NCBI GenBank assembly: GCA_041831635.1
Contig: JBHASY010000126.1
Span: 18,205 to 82,204 of the forward strand
Reading direction: 5' to 3'
DNA: 64,000 bases
Source: Acetoanaerobium sp041831635
GTDB taxonomy: Bacteria; Bacillota; Clostridia; Peptostreptococcales; Filifactoraceae
Shown piece by piece: positions 54,180 to 62,314 of the stretch (positions are counted from its first letter, which is position 1; each line of letters begins with the position of its first letter). The notes under the pieces are model-generated. The model saw nothing but the letters and a program-made list of their open reading frames with translations. It did not search any database and was not told where the DNA came from. The translations under genes and the position numbers were made by a program.

Positions 54180-55097
54180 ATGAGCGTTAGTGAAAATAAA
54201 ATATGGGGCGGTTTGTGTGATGGATATGGGCAAATTGATAAATTAGAAGAGGCAGATATAGTGGTATTTGGAATTCCTTTTGACGGGAATGTAAGTTATA
54301 GAGATGGAGCAAAAGACGGACCGTCTGCGATTAGAAAAACTACGAAGCCTATACCGCCAACTACTGAGTATTTTGAGGACTTAACAGGTACAAAAGTTGT
54401 GGATTTAGGAGATTATTATAATAGCAACTGTGAAATTTTGTTTGAAGAAGTGGAAAAAAAAGTATCAGATTTAGTAAACAAAAATAAATTTTTTACCATG
54501 ATTGGCGGGGACCACTCTGTAACTATACCTGTGTTGAGGGGAATAAATAATGCAATAGATCACGATTTTGGAATAATTCACATAGATGCTCATTTTGATT
54601 TATGTGATGAATTAGAGGGCAGCAAAGTTTCACATGGTTGCACTGAAAGAAGGGCGGTAGAGTTAGAACATATAGAGGGAAGCAAGAGCATATTCTTTAT
54701 TGGAATTCGCTCGGCAGAGTTAGATGAAGTGAATTTTATGAAAGAAAATGAAGTTAATGTGATTAGTTCCGCTGATTATGAAAGATTAGGTACAGATAAG
54801 GTCATCGAAACGGTAAAAGAAAAGATGTCTCATTTTAAGAGTATTTACCTTACCTTTGATATTGACTCTCTAGACCCGGCCTATGCAGCAGGTACAGGTA
54901 CGCCAAAATTCGGTGGACTTACCTCACGCCAAGCTTTAGACTTGTTAAAAGGGTTATTCGATTTACCTATTATAGGGTTTGATGTAGTAGAAGTAGCTCC
55001 TAAGCTTGATAATTCAATGACATCTGTCTATGCCGCTCAGAGAATAATCACTGAGTGCTGGGGACATCAGATAAGAAAAACAAAGGGATTTAAATAA
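54180..55097 (+). CDS. Arginase/agmatinase-family ureohydrolase
   Basis: A 305-aa ureohydrolase that hydrolyses guanidino or related amidino compounds using two Mn ions. Metal ligands are in GGDHSVTIP (H near 113), IDAHFD (D-x-H-x-D near 137-141) and TFDIDSLDPAYAAGTGTP (D-x-D near 225). The C-terminus EVAPKLDNS fits agmatinase better than arginase, but formimidoylglutamase or guanidinopropionase activity is possible. AGGGGAGG precedes ATG 54180. It lies 15 bases after the amidohydrolase and probably shares its transcript. Confidence 0.88.
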   Translation: MSVSENKIWGGLCDGYGQIDKLEEADIVVFGIPFDGNVSYRDGAKDGPSAIRKTTKPIPPTTEYFEDLTGTKVVDLGDYYNSNCEILFEEVEKKVSDLVNKNKFFTMIGGDHSVTIPVLRGINNAIDHDFGIIHIDAHFDLCDELEGSKVSHGCTERRAVELEHIEGSKSIFFIGIRSAELDEVNFMKENEVNVISSADYERLGTDKVIETVKEKMSHFKSIYLTFDIDSLDPAYAAGTGTPKFGGLTSRQALDLLKGLFDLPIIGFDVVEVAPKLDNSMTSVYAAQRIITECWGHQIRKTKGFK

Positions 55098-55168
55098 AAC
55101 ACACAGAAAAAACCCCTGCAACAGCAGAGGTAAACGAAAAACTCGTTTCAAAGGGGTATTGGGAATAG

Positions 55169-55196
55169 AGATTTGGGATTATCAGGGGAGATAATC
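55169..55196 (+). repeat. Hairpin in the gap after the ureohydrolase gene
   Basis: GGGATTATC pairs with GATAATCCC across a short AGGGGA-type loop in this stretch, and ACCCCT/AGGGGT with an inner AAACGA/TCGTTT hairpin lies just upstream (55114-55158). No long U-tract follows. They may end the ureohydrolase transcript or be RNA processing structures. The rest of the gap to 55304 is AT-rich without recognisable features. Confidence 0.45.
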
Positions 55197-55304
55197 CCAG
55201 TCTTAGTATACCAAATAAATATTATTTTTGCAATATTATTTTTAGAAAATAATTAAAAAATAATCGCAATTACAAAAAATGCAGTAAATATAGTTTAGAA
55301 ATTA

Positions 55305-55333
55305 TTGACATAATTACATAAGGTATTTATAAT
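55305..55333 (+). promoter_or_regulatory. Consensus sigma-A promoter of the tetR gene
   Basis: TTGACA at 55305-55310 and TATAAT at 55328-55333 are both perfect hexamers spaced 17 bases apart. A promoter this strong normally needs repression; the operator directly downstream supplies it. Confidence 0.92.
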
Positions 55334-55337
55334 AAAA

Positions 55338-55354
55338 ATTGAACAATGTTCAAT
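55338..55354 (+). promoter_or_regulatory. TetR operator O1
   Basis: ATTGAACAATGTTCAAT is a perfect inverted repeat around a central A and spans the predicted transcription start. The core TTGAAC-N3-GTTCAA recurs upstream of the membrane protein gene at 55984-55998. Confidence 0.85.
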
Positions 55355-55375
55355 TTCAGGAAGGAGAAAGTTATT

Positions 55376-55940
55376 TTGAGCGTTTCTGTAGCGACTAGAG
55401 AAACTATTTTATCGACTTGTAAGAAACTTGTTTCAGAGAAAGGGCTTTCTTTTTTGAATATGCGTGCAGTGGCAAAGGCATCAGGAGTTGCGCTGGGTTC
55501 TATATATTATTATTTTCCATCGAAAAACGATTTGCTGGTGGCGACTATCGAAAGCGTTTGGGAAGATATTTTTCGTTTAAATGATATAGAAACGGGAGAA
55601 TTGTCTTTTGTTGAGTATATATGCCTTTGTTTTGAACATATTCAGATGGGCATAAAGAAATATCCTAATTTTTTTTACGGTACATTCTGTCAGTGTTTCG
55701 ACTAATGGAAAAGACAAAGCAAAAAATTTAATGGATATCTATCTTTCGCAGATAAAAAAGGAAATGCTAAATTCGTTGCATGAGGATAAAAACGTCAGTA
55801 AAAATGTTTTTTCAACTGATTTTACAGAAACTAAATTTATAGACTTTGTGCTTTCAAACATCGTTTATTTGTTAATGCAAAAAAATGATAATTGTGAGGT
55901 GCTTCTTGAAGTAATTCATCGCATTATATATTTGGATTAA
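55376..55940 (+). pseudogene. TetR-family regulator, frameshifted in a T8 run
   Basis: The first part (55376-55705) starts at TTG after AAGGAG and encodes an intact TetR DNA-binding domain: MRAVAKASGVALGSIYYYFPSKNDLL. After YPNFF it runs into a stop at 55703. The other frame continues smoothly as TVHSVSVSTNGKDKAKNLMDIYLSQIKK and on to 55940. Seven rather than eight Ts at 55669-55676 would restore one protein of about 187 aa, the normal TetR length. So this is a recent mutation, a phase-variable switch or a sequencing error. The frame upstream to ATG 55346 overlaps the operator and is rejected as the start. Confidence 0.85.
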
Positions 55941-55942
55941 AT

Positions 55943-55972
55943 TCCCGTCTTATTATGATGACGGGGTTTTTT
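55943..55972 (+). terminator. Terminator after the tetR gene
   Basis: CCCGTC (55944-55949) pairs with GACGGG (55960-55965), followed by G and TTTTTT. The next operator lies 12 bases further on, so the membrane protein gene is transcribed by read-through or from a promoter within the tetR 3' end. Confidence 0.82.
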
Positions 55973-55982
55973 ATATCAACAA

Positions 55983-56000
55983 ATTGAACAAGGTTCAAAT
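55983..56000 (+). promoter_or_regulatory. TetR operator O2
   Basis: TTGAACAAGGTTCAA (55984-55998) has the same TTGAAC-N3-GTTCAA core as O1 with flanking A/T symmetry. It lies about 25 bases before the membrane protein start, which points to joint control by the neighbouring TetR protein. Confidence 0.83.
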
Positions 56001-56022
56001 TAGGTAAAAGAGGAGGATTATA

Positions 56023-56685
56023 ATGCAAGCTATTTTTGAAACGATTTTTGACATAGTTTATTTATCAATTGTAGTTTTTTTGGGACTAAAGATGATAAAA
56101 GGAAGTAACGGAAGAAAAGAATATTTTTTATACGGAATTATGGCTGTGATTTTGGGATTTGGAGATGCATTTCATTTAATCCCACGTTCATATGCTCTAT
56201 GGACTACCGGATTGTCAGAGAATTCTACTGCGCTTGGATTAGGAAAGTGGATTACTTCGGTTACTATGACTATTTTTTATGTACTACTTTACTATGTATG
56301 GCGTGAGAGATATAAAATTGAGGGGAAAAAAGAAATCGATATAGTTGTATGGGTTTTATCTCTTTCCCGTATTCTTCTTTGTTTTATGCCGCAAAATGAT
56401 TGGTTAAGTGCAACACCTCCACTATCTTGGGGTATTTATCGTAATATTCCGTTTTTACTTTTGGGACTTTTAGTCATAGTTATTTTCTATAAGGCAGCAA
56501 AGGAGAAAAATGATTATGATTTTAGATTTTTATGGTTGACTATTGTTTTGAGTTTTGCTTTTTATATTCCTGTAGTGTTATTTTCGGATATTATGCCCAT
56601 AATAGGAATTCTTATGATTCCAAAAACCTGTGCATATGTATGGACTGTGCTTATAGGATATAATTCTATGAAAAAGGAGACCTAG
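56023..56685 (+). CDS. Seven-span membrane protein under TetR control
   Basis: A 220-aa integral membrane protein with about seven hydrophobic spans, starting QAIFETIFDIVYLSIVVFLGL. Conserved-looking polar spots are GFGDAFHLIPRS near 47-58 and PLSWGIYRNIPF. I do not recognise a named family; it is not an RND, MFS or ABC pump. The TetR-type operator and paired order suggest a transporter or sensor controlled by the TetR ligand. AGAGGAGG precedes ATG 56023. Confidence 0.75.
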   Translation: MQAIFETIFDIVYLSIVVFLGLKMIKGSNGRKEYFLYGIMAVILGFGDAFHLIPRSYALWTTGLSENSTALGLGKWITSVTMTIFYVLLYYVWRERYKIEGKKEIDIVVWVLSLSRILLCFMPQNDWLSATPPLSWGIYRNIPFLLLGLLVIVIFYKAAKEKNDYDFRFLWLTIVLSFAFYIPVVLFSDIMPIIGILMIPKTCAYVWTVLIGYNSMKKET

Positions 56686-56760
56686 GTATAGAAAGATATT
56701 TGCATTATTATCAGAAGCAGAATTTAATATGGAAATGTTAAAAGCTCATAATGACTTTGA

Positions 56761-56918
56761 GAATGGAAGGATAGAGGACTTAGAGTTTTACCTGCTGAGA
56801 ACTATCTTGTATTTTCATTCCTGATGAGTCAAACCAAATTGTAAAAATATACTGTGTCATCTATGGAAAAAGAGATATAGAAAACCAGTTAAAAGATAGA
56901 ATTCCATTTGAAGAATAA
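56761..56918 (+). pseudogene. Decayed RelE/ParE-family toxin gene
   Basis: In one frame from 56761 the DNA reads EWKDRGLRVLPAENYLVF, then shifts frame at about 56818 to PDESNQIVKIYCVIYGKRD and IENQLKDRIPFEE, ending TAA at 56918. Together these resemble the C-terminal half of RelE/ParE toxins (W-K-x-R-G-L-R...N-Y...V...YG-x-R-D-I-E-x-Q-L). Upstream frames are broken by stops, no start is visible and no antitoxin gene is present. It is a relic of a toxin-antitoxin locus. Confidence 0.72.
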
Positions 56919-56971
56919 AGTTGAAGATTTGCCAGACGGTGTCTGGAAAACTAAATTATGTATGAACGATT

Positions 56972-57006
56972 AGAGAAGTGGAGAAAATAATCTACTTCTC
57001 TTTTTT
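56972..57006 (+). terminator. Terminator downstream of the toxin relic
   Basis: AGAGAAGT (56972-56979) pairs with ACTTCTCT (56994-57001), followed by TTTTTT. It probably ended the transcript of the membrane protein and lost toxin genes. Confidence 0.75.
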
Positions 57007-57023
57007 ATTACAAGGAGAAGAAC

Positions 57024-57068
57024 ATGAGGATAACAAAATGCAACCCAGTTAAAAAGAAAATGAGATAA
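57024..57068 (+). pseudogene. 14-codon ORF remnant
   Basis: ATG 57024 follows AAGGAGAAG and opens MRITKCNPVKKKMR, then TAA. The opening resembles the first residues of some large serine recombinases of Firmicutes, but 14 residues are too few to decide. It is probably the stump of a lost gene. Confidence 0.3.
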
Positions 57069-57089
57069 GGGGTTAATGTTTCTAAAACT

Positions 57090-57130
57090 GATATTCACTC
57101 TAAAATTTAGACGCATTTGGAGTGAATATC
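57090..57130. terminator. Inverted repeat downstream of pepD, probable terminator
   Basis: GATATTCACTC (57090-57100) pairs perfectly with GAGTGAATATC (57120-57130). AAAAATTTTT follows on the plus strand and a GTTTTA stretch on the minus strand, so it may stop pepD transcription from the minus strand. Confidence 0.62.
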
Positions 57131-57146
57131 AAAAATTTTTCTATAT

Positions 57147-58595
57147 TCATTTTAATGTTTTCAACAGTTCTACCAAAAATCCAAAAACTCTGTCAGCCGA
57201 TTTTATGTCAAGGGATTCATCAGGAGAGTGAACTCCGTTTATATTAGGACCAAACGACAGAATATCTATATCGTTATGTTTTAGAGCCTCTGCAAAGAAA
57301 CCGCATTCCAGACCTGCGTGAATAGCTTTAATTAAAGGTTTTTTGCCGTATATATCTTCGTATAGTTTACAAGCGATATCCCTCAGTTCTGATTTTGGAT
57401 TGTATTGCCACTGCGGGTAATCTGCCTCGGATTCAAATCTTAGTCCAAAGGTATTTGCGATGATATCAAGTTTTTGAACCATCGTTTTTTTAAGACTTTG
57501 TATAGAACTTCTAATTGAAGTAGAAATAATTGCTGTGCTGCCCTTGAATTTAACTACACCTAAGTTTTGAGAACTTATTACAAAGTCTTCTATATCTATA
57601 CTTTTGCGGTCTACTCCTGAATGGATTAACAAAAGTGTATTTATTAGCTTTTCAGTTGAAGTTTTGTCGATTACAGTGTCAAAGTCGTGATTTTTTTCGA
57701 TTGTTATATTTACAAAATCAGCGGTTCCCATTTCATTGTTGTATTGATTTTCGAGCTCTTTAATTGTATTTCTTAATTCCGGTTCAAGATTAGCGTCCAT
57801 ATAAATACAGGCAGATGCCTCTCTGGGTATAGCATTTATTTTAGAACCGCCACTGAAGTCGGACAGTTCGAAATTGAATTTTGAGTTTAATTCGGACAGA
57901 ATTGCGGCTAAAATTTTGTTTGAATTTCCTCTTTCTTTGTGAATATCTGCTCCTGAATGACCGCCTTTAAGTCCTGAGACAAAAATCTTATATTTTGAAT
58001 TTAAAGTAGGCTTTAATCTGTTGAAATCCAGATACATATGATGATCTACTCCACCGGAAGAAGAAATATAAAACACTCCTTCTTCTTCAGCGTCTAAGTT
58101 TAATAGCCTGCTGCCTTTTAAATTTTTCGGATTAAAAAATTCTGCTCCCTTCATAGTGGTTTCTTCTTCTGTAGTTAATATTACCTCAAGAGGGGGATGC
58201 TCAAACTCATCTGAAGAAAGCAGAGCAAGTGCATAGGCTATTGCTATTCCGTTGTCGGCGCCCAGTGTAGTTCCTTCGGCTTTAAGAATGCCGTCTTTTT
58301 CAGTAAGTTTTAATGCATCGGTAGAAAAGTTGTGAGTTATACCTTGATTTTTTTCGCACACCATGTCAAGGTGACCTTGCAAGATTACAGTTTCTGAATT
58401 TTCATATCCTTTAGTGGAATTTTTCTTTATTATTACGTTACCTGTATTTTCTTCGATAAAAGCTTCTAACTTATTATCTTTGGCAAAGTCTATAAGAAAT
58501 TTTGATATTTTATTTTCTTCTCCGGAACATCTTGGAATTTTAGAAATTTCTTTAAACCAATTTATTACGAGTTGTCCTTTTTTAGAAAGTTGCAT
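57147..58595 (-). CDS. pepD: Aminoacyl-histidine dipeptidase (M20 family)
   Basis: A 482-aa cytosolic dinuclear zinc peptidase (carnosinase-type). Motifs: ILQGHLDMVCEK near 70-81 (H and D ligands), GADNGIAIAYALAL near 110 (bridging D), TTEEETTMKGA near 140 (catalytic E) and HAGLECGFFAEAL near 405. The family hydrolyses Xaa-His and other dipeptides. TGGAGGT on the minus strand precedes ATG 58595. It lies 61 bases after the lyase gene on the same strand and may share its transcript. Confidence 0.95.
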   Translation of the reverse strand: MQLSKKGQLVINWFKEISKIPRCSGEENKISKFLIDFAKDNKLEAFIEENTGNVIIKKNSTKGYENSETVILQGHLDMVCEKNQGITHNFSTDALKLTEKDGILKAEGTTLGADNGIAIAYALALLSSDEFEHPPLEVILTTEEETTMKGAEFFNPKNLKGSRLLNLDAEEEGVFYISSSGGVDHHMYLDFNRLKPTLNSKYKIFVSGLKGGHSGADIHKERGNSNKILAAILSELNSKFNFELSDFSGGSKINAIPREASACIYMDANLEPELRNTIKELENQYNNEMGTADFVNITIEKNHDFDTVIDKTSTEKLINTLLLIHSGVDRKSIDIEDFVISSQNLGVVKFKGSTAIISTSIRSSIQSLKKTMVQKLDIIANTFGLRFESEADYPQWQYNPKSELRDIACKLYEDIYGKKPLIKAIHAGLECGFFAEALKHNDIDILSFGPNINGVHSPDESLDIKSADRVFGFLVELLKTLK

Positions 58596-58656
58596 AGAAA
58601 AACCTCCATAGATAAAGTATATATAGAGGTTATCACATATTATTGTGTATTAGAAG

Positions 58657-59793
58657 TTAAAATAAATCCACAGCTGAACAGTTTTCATTTAAAACCCCGT
58701 AAATTTTGCTCAAATCCAAAATTTTACCGGACCAAATTTTGTGGTTGACCTGCTCTATTTGATTAAGGGAAGTTTCCTCTGAAGTATGAATACTAAGGGC
58801 AAGGTCGTAATCTTTTTTATCCACACTGTAAAGAGCATTTACTATAGATATTTGGTTGGGAAAGAAAACTGTTTTTCCTACACAACCGTTTAATCTATCA
58901 AGAAGGATCTCCCTTATCAATCCATCCAATGAGAGGTCATGGGTAAAGGCATAGTTATATATAATTTTGTTTTTATCATATGGATTACAGACTTTAGACA
59001 GAGCATGAAATGAGGTCACTTTTTTATCCCAAGATGGCGAGTATATAGCGATATCTTCGTGGCTTAGATTGATAAAGCTGTTTATGATATCATATAGTAT
59101 ACTTGAAGTAATGCCTGCGTCATAGACAGACATAGGTTCAAAGTAATTTACTCCGAGCACCGAATTTATATATGAGCCTCCTATTCTTATACCTAACACT
59201 ATGTCTTTATGTTCAGAGATTATTTTTTCTAAAGAGACTAACTCGGATATTCTGCTTCTTAAAGCGATAATTTGGTTATTTTCTATTATAGGAAGAGCAT
59301 AGATATGATTAGAAGACAGCCTTATTTTCTTTATTATATTAAGATACTCGAAAGCATTTGTCGAACTGAATTTTGGAAGAAAAAAACCTGTGATATATGA
59401 AATAACATCTTCCTCTTTGATTAACATCTCATAAAGTCTTTCAAATTGCATAGGATTTCTAACATGGACAAAAAACAAAGGCAAATCTCCTTTGGTTATT
59501 CGATTTTCATCTTCAGCCATTTTCAAAGTTCTAAGTGTATTTAGCAAAGTCTTTTCCGCTATGTTTATATTTTTCTCTTCCAGCAGATTTTCAAAACAAA
59601 GCACAAATGAAGTAAGATGGGAATATCTTTTTTCGAGCATATAAGGAGCAATGTATTTTGTCGCAGGAAGATATAAGATTGCACCTAGTGCATACCTTAA
59701 ATATTTCTTTTCTGTTGTGTTGTCAAAAGTTTCCGGTTTTTTGTAGAAAAATTTATCAAGTTCAGCATCGGATAAGTGCATATAATGGCGCAT
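58657..59793 (-). CDS. C-C bond lyase, CitE/HpcH-like TIM barrel
   Basis: A 378-aa protein resembling the C-C bond lyase family related to citrate lyase beta chain (CitE): PATKYIAPYMLEKRYSHLTSFVLCFEN, here quoted in part, then LFFVHVRNPMQF near 132, FFLPKFS near 160, LGIRIGGSYINSVLGV near 208 and SPSWD/VHNHKIWSG-type parts at the end. Members usually sit in tellurium-resistance (ter) clusters with TerB/TerD-type genes and phosphoribosyl enzymes; none is next to it here. GGAAGGGGTG on the minus strand precedes ATG 59793. Substrate is unknown. Confidence 0.75.
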   Translation of the reverse strand: MRHYMHLSDAELDKFFYKKPETFDNTTEKKYLRYALGAILYLPATKYIAPYMLEKRYSHLTSFVLCFENLLEEKNINIAEKTLLNTLRTLKMAEDENRITKGDLPLFFVHVRNPMQFERLYEMLIKEEDVISYITGFFLPKFSSTNAFEYLNIIKKIRLSSNHIYALPIIENNQIIALRSRISELVSLEKIISEHKDIVLGIRIGGSYINSVLGVNYFEPMSVYDAGITSSILYDIINSFINLSHEDIAIYSPSWDKKVTSFHALSKVCNPYDKNKIIYNYAFTHDLSLDGLIREILLDRLNGCVGKTVFFPNQISIVNALYSVDKKDYDLALSIHTSEETSLNQIEQVNHKIWSGKILDLSKIYGVLNENCSAVDLF

Positions 59794-60019
59794 AATAACA
59801 CCCCTTCCAAATGTTAGATATTCCGATGAGAATAAACAATAAATACATTACTGTAATTTTCAAGGGAAAATCCACTTTCCTACATTGAGTTTACCATAAA
59901 AATACAAACAACTAAATCTATTTTGATTAAAAAGTTGATATTTTTGATTTAACTATTAGAATAAAAAGAGTATAATCATTTTGTAAATAGACATTAAATT
60001 ATGGGTTGAAGGTGATGAG

Positions 60020-60448
60020 ATGAAAGAAGGTATGTTGTATTTTGATTGGTATTTAGACGATAGGAAGTATTCGCTGGAATATGCGGGAATAGAAGATGAT
60101 TTAGCTGTAATGGAGACAGAAAACTATATTATTTATTTAACTGTGGTTGGAGATGCCGTTATAAAAAAAGACAATTTAAAATACAAGGATTACGAAGATT
60201 TTCCGTTTGACCTAAGAGATTTGATTTCTAAAAATGGAATTAAAGATGTCTACGGTTCTTATAAAGTAATAGAAACTTGTTATTTTAATTATTGCTTGAG
60301 TAAGAAAGTAGCAGATGAAGAAGAGTTTTTATGTTGCTTTAGTACTTTTACCGAAATAGGCTCTAAGGAAGAAGAAAAAGAGAGAATGGAAAAACTTATA
60401 GATAGCTATGTAAAAACGAACTTAAATGACGATAGTGTCAGCTTATAA
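60020..60448 (+). CDS. Hypothetical acidic protein
   Basis: A 142-aa acidic soluble protein (start MKEGMLYFDWYLDDRKYSLEY) with no motif I recognise and four cysteines, two adjacent at FLCCF. Start ATG 60020 follows GAAGGTGATG. A TATAAT at 59971-59976 with TTAACT 16 bases upstream gives a plausible promoter, and the following glnS has its own promoter, so this gene appears to be an independent unit. Confidence 0.7.
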   Translation: MKEGMLYFDWYLDDRKYSLEYAGIEDDLAVMETENYIIYLTVVGDAVIKKDNLKYKDYEDFPFDLRDLISKNGIKDVYGSYKVIETCYFNYCLSKKVADEEEFLCCFSTFTEIGSKEEEKERMEKLIDSYVKTNLNDDSVSL

Positions 60449-60458
60449 CTCTGGTAAT

Positions 60459-60488
60459 TTGAGTCAATCTTTGCTATAATGCTATAAT
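60459..60488 (+). promoter_or_regulatory. Promoter of glnS with duplicated -10 box
   Basis: TTGAGT (60459-60464) is 18 bases from TATAAT at 60483-60488. A second TATAAT at 60475-60480 results from a direct repeat of the 8-mer TGCTATAA. Only the downstream copy is well spaced. No T-box leader is present. Confidence 0.65.
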
Positions 60489-60521
60489 AAATCAAGATAA
60501 AAGAACTTAAGGGGTGAATTT

Positions 60522-62201
60522 ATGAGTAACAATGACAAAAATACAAGTGCAGAATCAGCGATTATTCAATCAAATTTTATACATAACATAATAGATGAAG
60601 ATTTAAAAAACGGAACTTACGGTCAAAAAGTATATACAAGATTTCCTCCTGAACCTAACGGATATTTACACATAGGCCATGCGAAATCTATTTGCCTTAA
60701 CTTTGGAACTGCAATAAAGTATGGTGGAAAATGTAACTTGAGATTTGACGATACCAACCCTGTCAAGGAAGAAGTCGAGTATGTGGAATCTATAAAAGAA
60801 GATGTGGAATGGCTTGGATTTGAGTGGGATGAACTACTCTTTGCATCAGATTATTTTGAAGAAATGTATCAACTTGCTATAAAATTGATAAAAAAGGATA
60901 AAGCCTATGTTTGTGAGCTTACTCCTGACCAGATGAAAGAATACAGGGGTGATTTTAACAAACCGGGTAAAGACAGTCCTTACAGAAACAGACCTATAGA
61001 AGAAAGTCTAAACCTTTTTGAAAGAATGAGAGCGGGAGAATTTGCAGATGGACAAATGACGTTAAGAGCCAAGATAGATATGGCATCTCCAAATATGAAT
61101 ATGAGAGATCCTGCACTTTATCGTATAGTTCATGCAGACCATCATAGAACAGGCGATGCGTGGTGCATCTACCCTATGTACGACTATGCTCATCCTCTGG
61201 AAGATGCTATAGAGGGAATTACTCATTCTATTTGTACGCTTGAGTTTGAAGACCACAGACCTTTTTATGATTGGGTACTGATAGAAACTGAGTGGAAAAA
61301 TCCTCCTCAGCAAATAGAGTTTGCAAGATTAGAAATGACAAATATGATAATGAGCAAAAGATACTTAAAAAAATTGGTTGATGAAAAAGTGGTAGATGGC
61401 TGGGACGACCCTAGAATGTCCACTATTTCAGGTCTTAGAAGAAGAGGATATACCCCATCTTCTATGAGAGCATTCGCCGAAAAAATAGGTGTATCAAAAT
61501 CAAATAGTATAGTTGAGATTTCGCTTTTAGAGCATTGTATAAGAGAGGACTTAAAGCTTACAGCTCACAGAAAAATGGCTGTGCTTGAACCTCTTAAGCT
61601 GGTTATTACTAATTATCCGCAGGGCGAAGTAGAGTATTTAGATGCGGAAAACAATTCGGAAAATCCTGAACTTGGCAGTAGAAAAATACCGTTTACCAGA
61701 GAACTGTATATAGAGAGAGATGACTTTATGGAGAATCCTCCGTCTAAATACTACAGATTATTTCCGGGAAATGAAGTAAGACTTAGAAATGCTTATTTTG
61801 TTAAATGCGAAGAAGTAATTAAAGATAGTGACGGTAATGTAATAGAAATACGTTGTACTTACGACCCTGAAACCAAGTCGGGAACAGGATTTACAGGTAG
61901 AAAGGTAAAAGGCACTATACACTGGGTAAGTGCTACTCATAATGTTAAAGCCAGTGTGAGACTGTATGATTATCTTTTTGTAAAACCTGAAAATGGCGAT
62001 GGAGATTATGTTTATAATCCTAATTCACTCAAAGTCTTGGATGAATGTTATTTAGAAAAAAGCTTTGAAGAAGCAAAAAAAGATGATAAATATCAGTTTA
62101 ACAGACACGGGTATTTTGTAGTGGATACTAAAGATACCACAGAAAATCATCTTGTTTTTAACAGAATAGTTTCATTAAAAGACTCGTTTAACAAAAAATA
62201 A
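60522..62201 (+). CDS. glnS: Glutaminyl-tRNA synthetase
   Basis: A 559-aa class I synthetase charging tRNA-Gln. The HIGH motif is in PPEPNGYLHIGHAKS near residue 43-57, and the KMSKS equivalent is MIMSKRYLKKL near 267. RFDDTNPVKEE and the anticodon-binding beta barrels (HWVSATHNVKASVRLYD) are present. Most Firmicutes use the GatCAB route rather than GlnRS; clostridia with GlnRS exist. AAGGGGTG precedes ATG 60522. Confidence 0.97.
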   Translation: MSNNDKNTSAESAIIQSNFIHNIIDEDLKNGTYGQKVYTRFPPEPNGYLHIGHAKSICLNFGTAIKYGGKCNLRFDDTNPVKEEVEYVESIKEDVEWLGFEWDELLFASDYFEEMYQLAIKLIKKDKAYVCELTPDQMKEYRGDFNKPGKDSPYRNRPIEESLNLFERMRAGEFADGQMTLRAKIDMASPNMNMRDPALYRIVHADHHRTGDAWCIYPMYDYAHPLEDAIEGITHSICTLEFEDHRPFYDWVLIETEWKNPPQQIEFARLEMTNMIMSKRYLKKLVDEKVVDGWDDPRMSTISGLRRRGYTPSSMRAFAEKIGVSKSNSIVEISLLEHCIREDLKLTAHRKMAVLEPLKLVITNYPQGEVEYLDAENNSENPELGSRKIPFTRELYIERDDFMENPPSKYYRLFPGNEVRLRNAYFVKCEEVIKDSDGNVIEIRCTYDPETKSGTGFTGRKVKGTIHWVSATHNVKASVRLYDYLFVKPENGDGDYVYNPNSLKVLDECYLEKSFEEAKKDDKYQFNRHGYFVVDTKDTTENHLVFNRIVSLKDSFNKK

Positions 62202-62227
62202 CTTATAATTAAAAACTCTTGTTTAAA

Positions 62228-62264
62228 AATACTGCGCTGTATATCGGTTGCAGTATTATTTTTA
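62228..62264 (+). terminator. Terminator after glnS
   Basis: AATACTGC (62228-62235) pairs with GCAGTATT (62250-62257), then ATTTTTA. It separates glnS from the sigma-54 activator. Confidence 0.75.
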
Positions 62265-62314
62265 ATATAATGACAAATATATAGCGATGATTGGTTGGAA
62301 AGGATAGCACTTTT

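Larger units (their letters stand above)
56919..57146 (+). other. Remnant-rich gap before pepD
   Basis: This gap holds a short hairpin CCAGAC/GTCTGG (56932-56946), a terminator (56972-57006), a 14-codon ORF with good ribosome binding site (57024-57068) and an inverted repeat near the pepD 3' end (57090-57130). No intact gene is present. Together with the toxin relic just upstream it is a site of repeated insertion and loss. Confidence 0.6.

Noticed and set aside
60489..60521. T-box leader before glnS
   Set aside because: The leader is about 30 nt and contains neither the T-box sequence nor an antiterminator fold.
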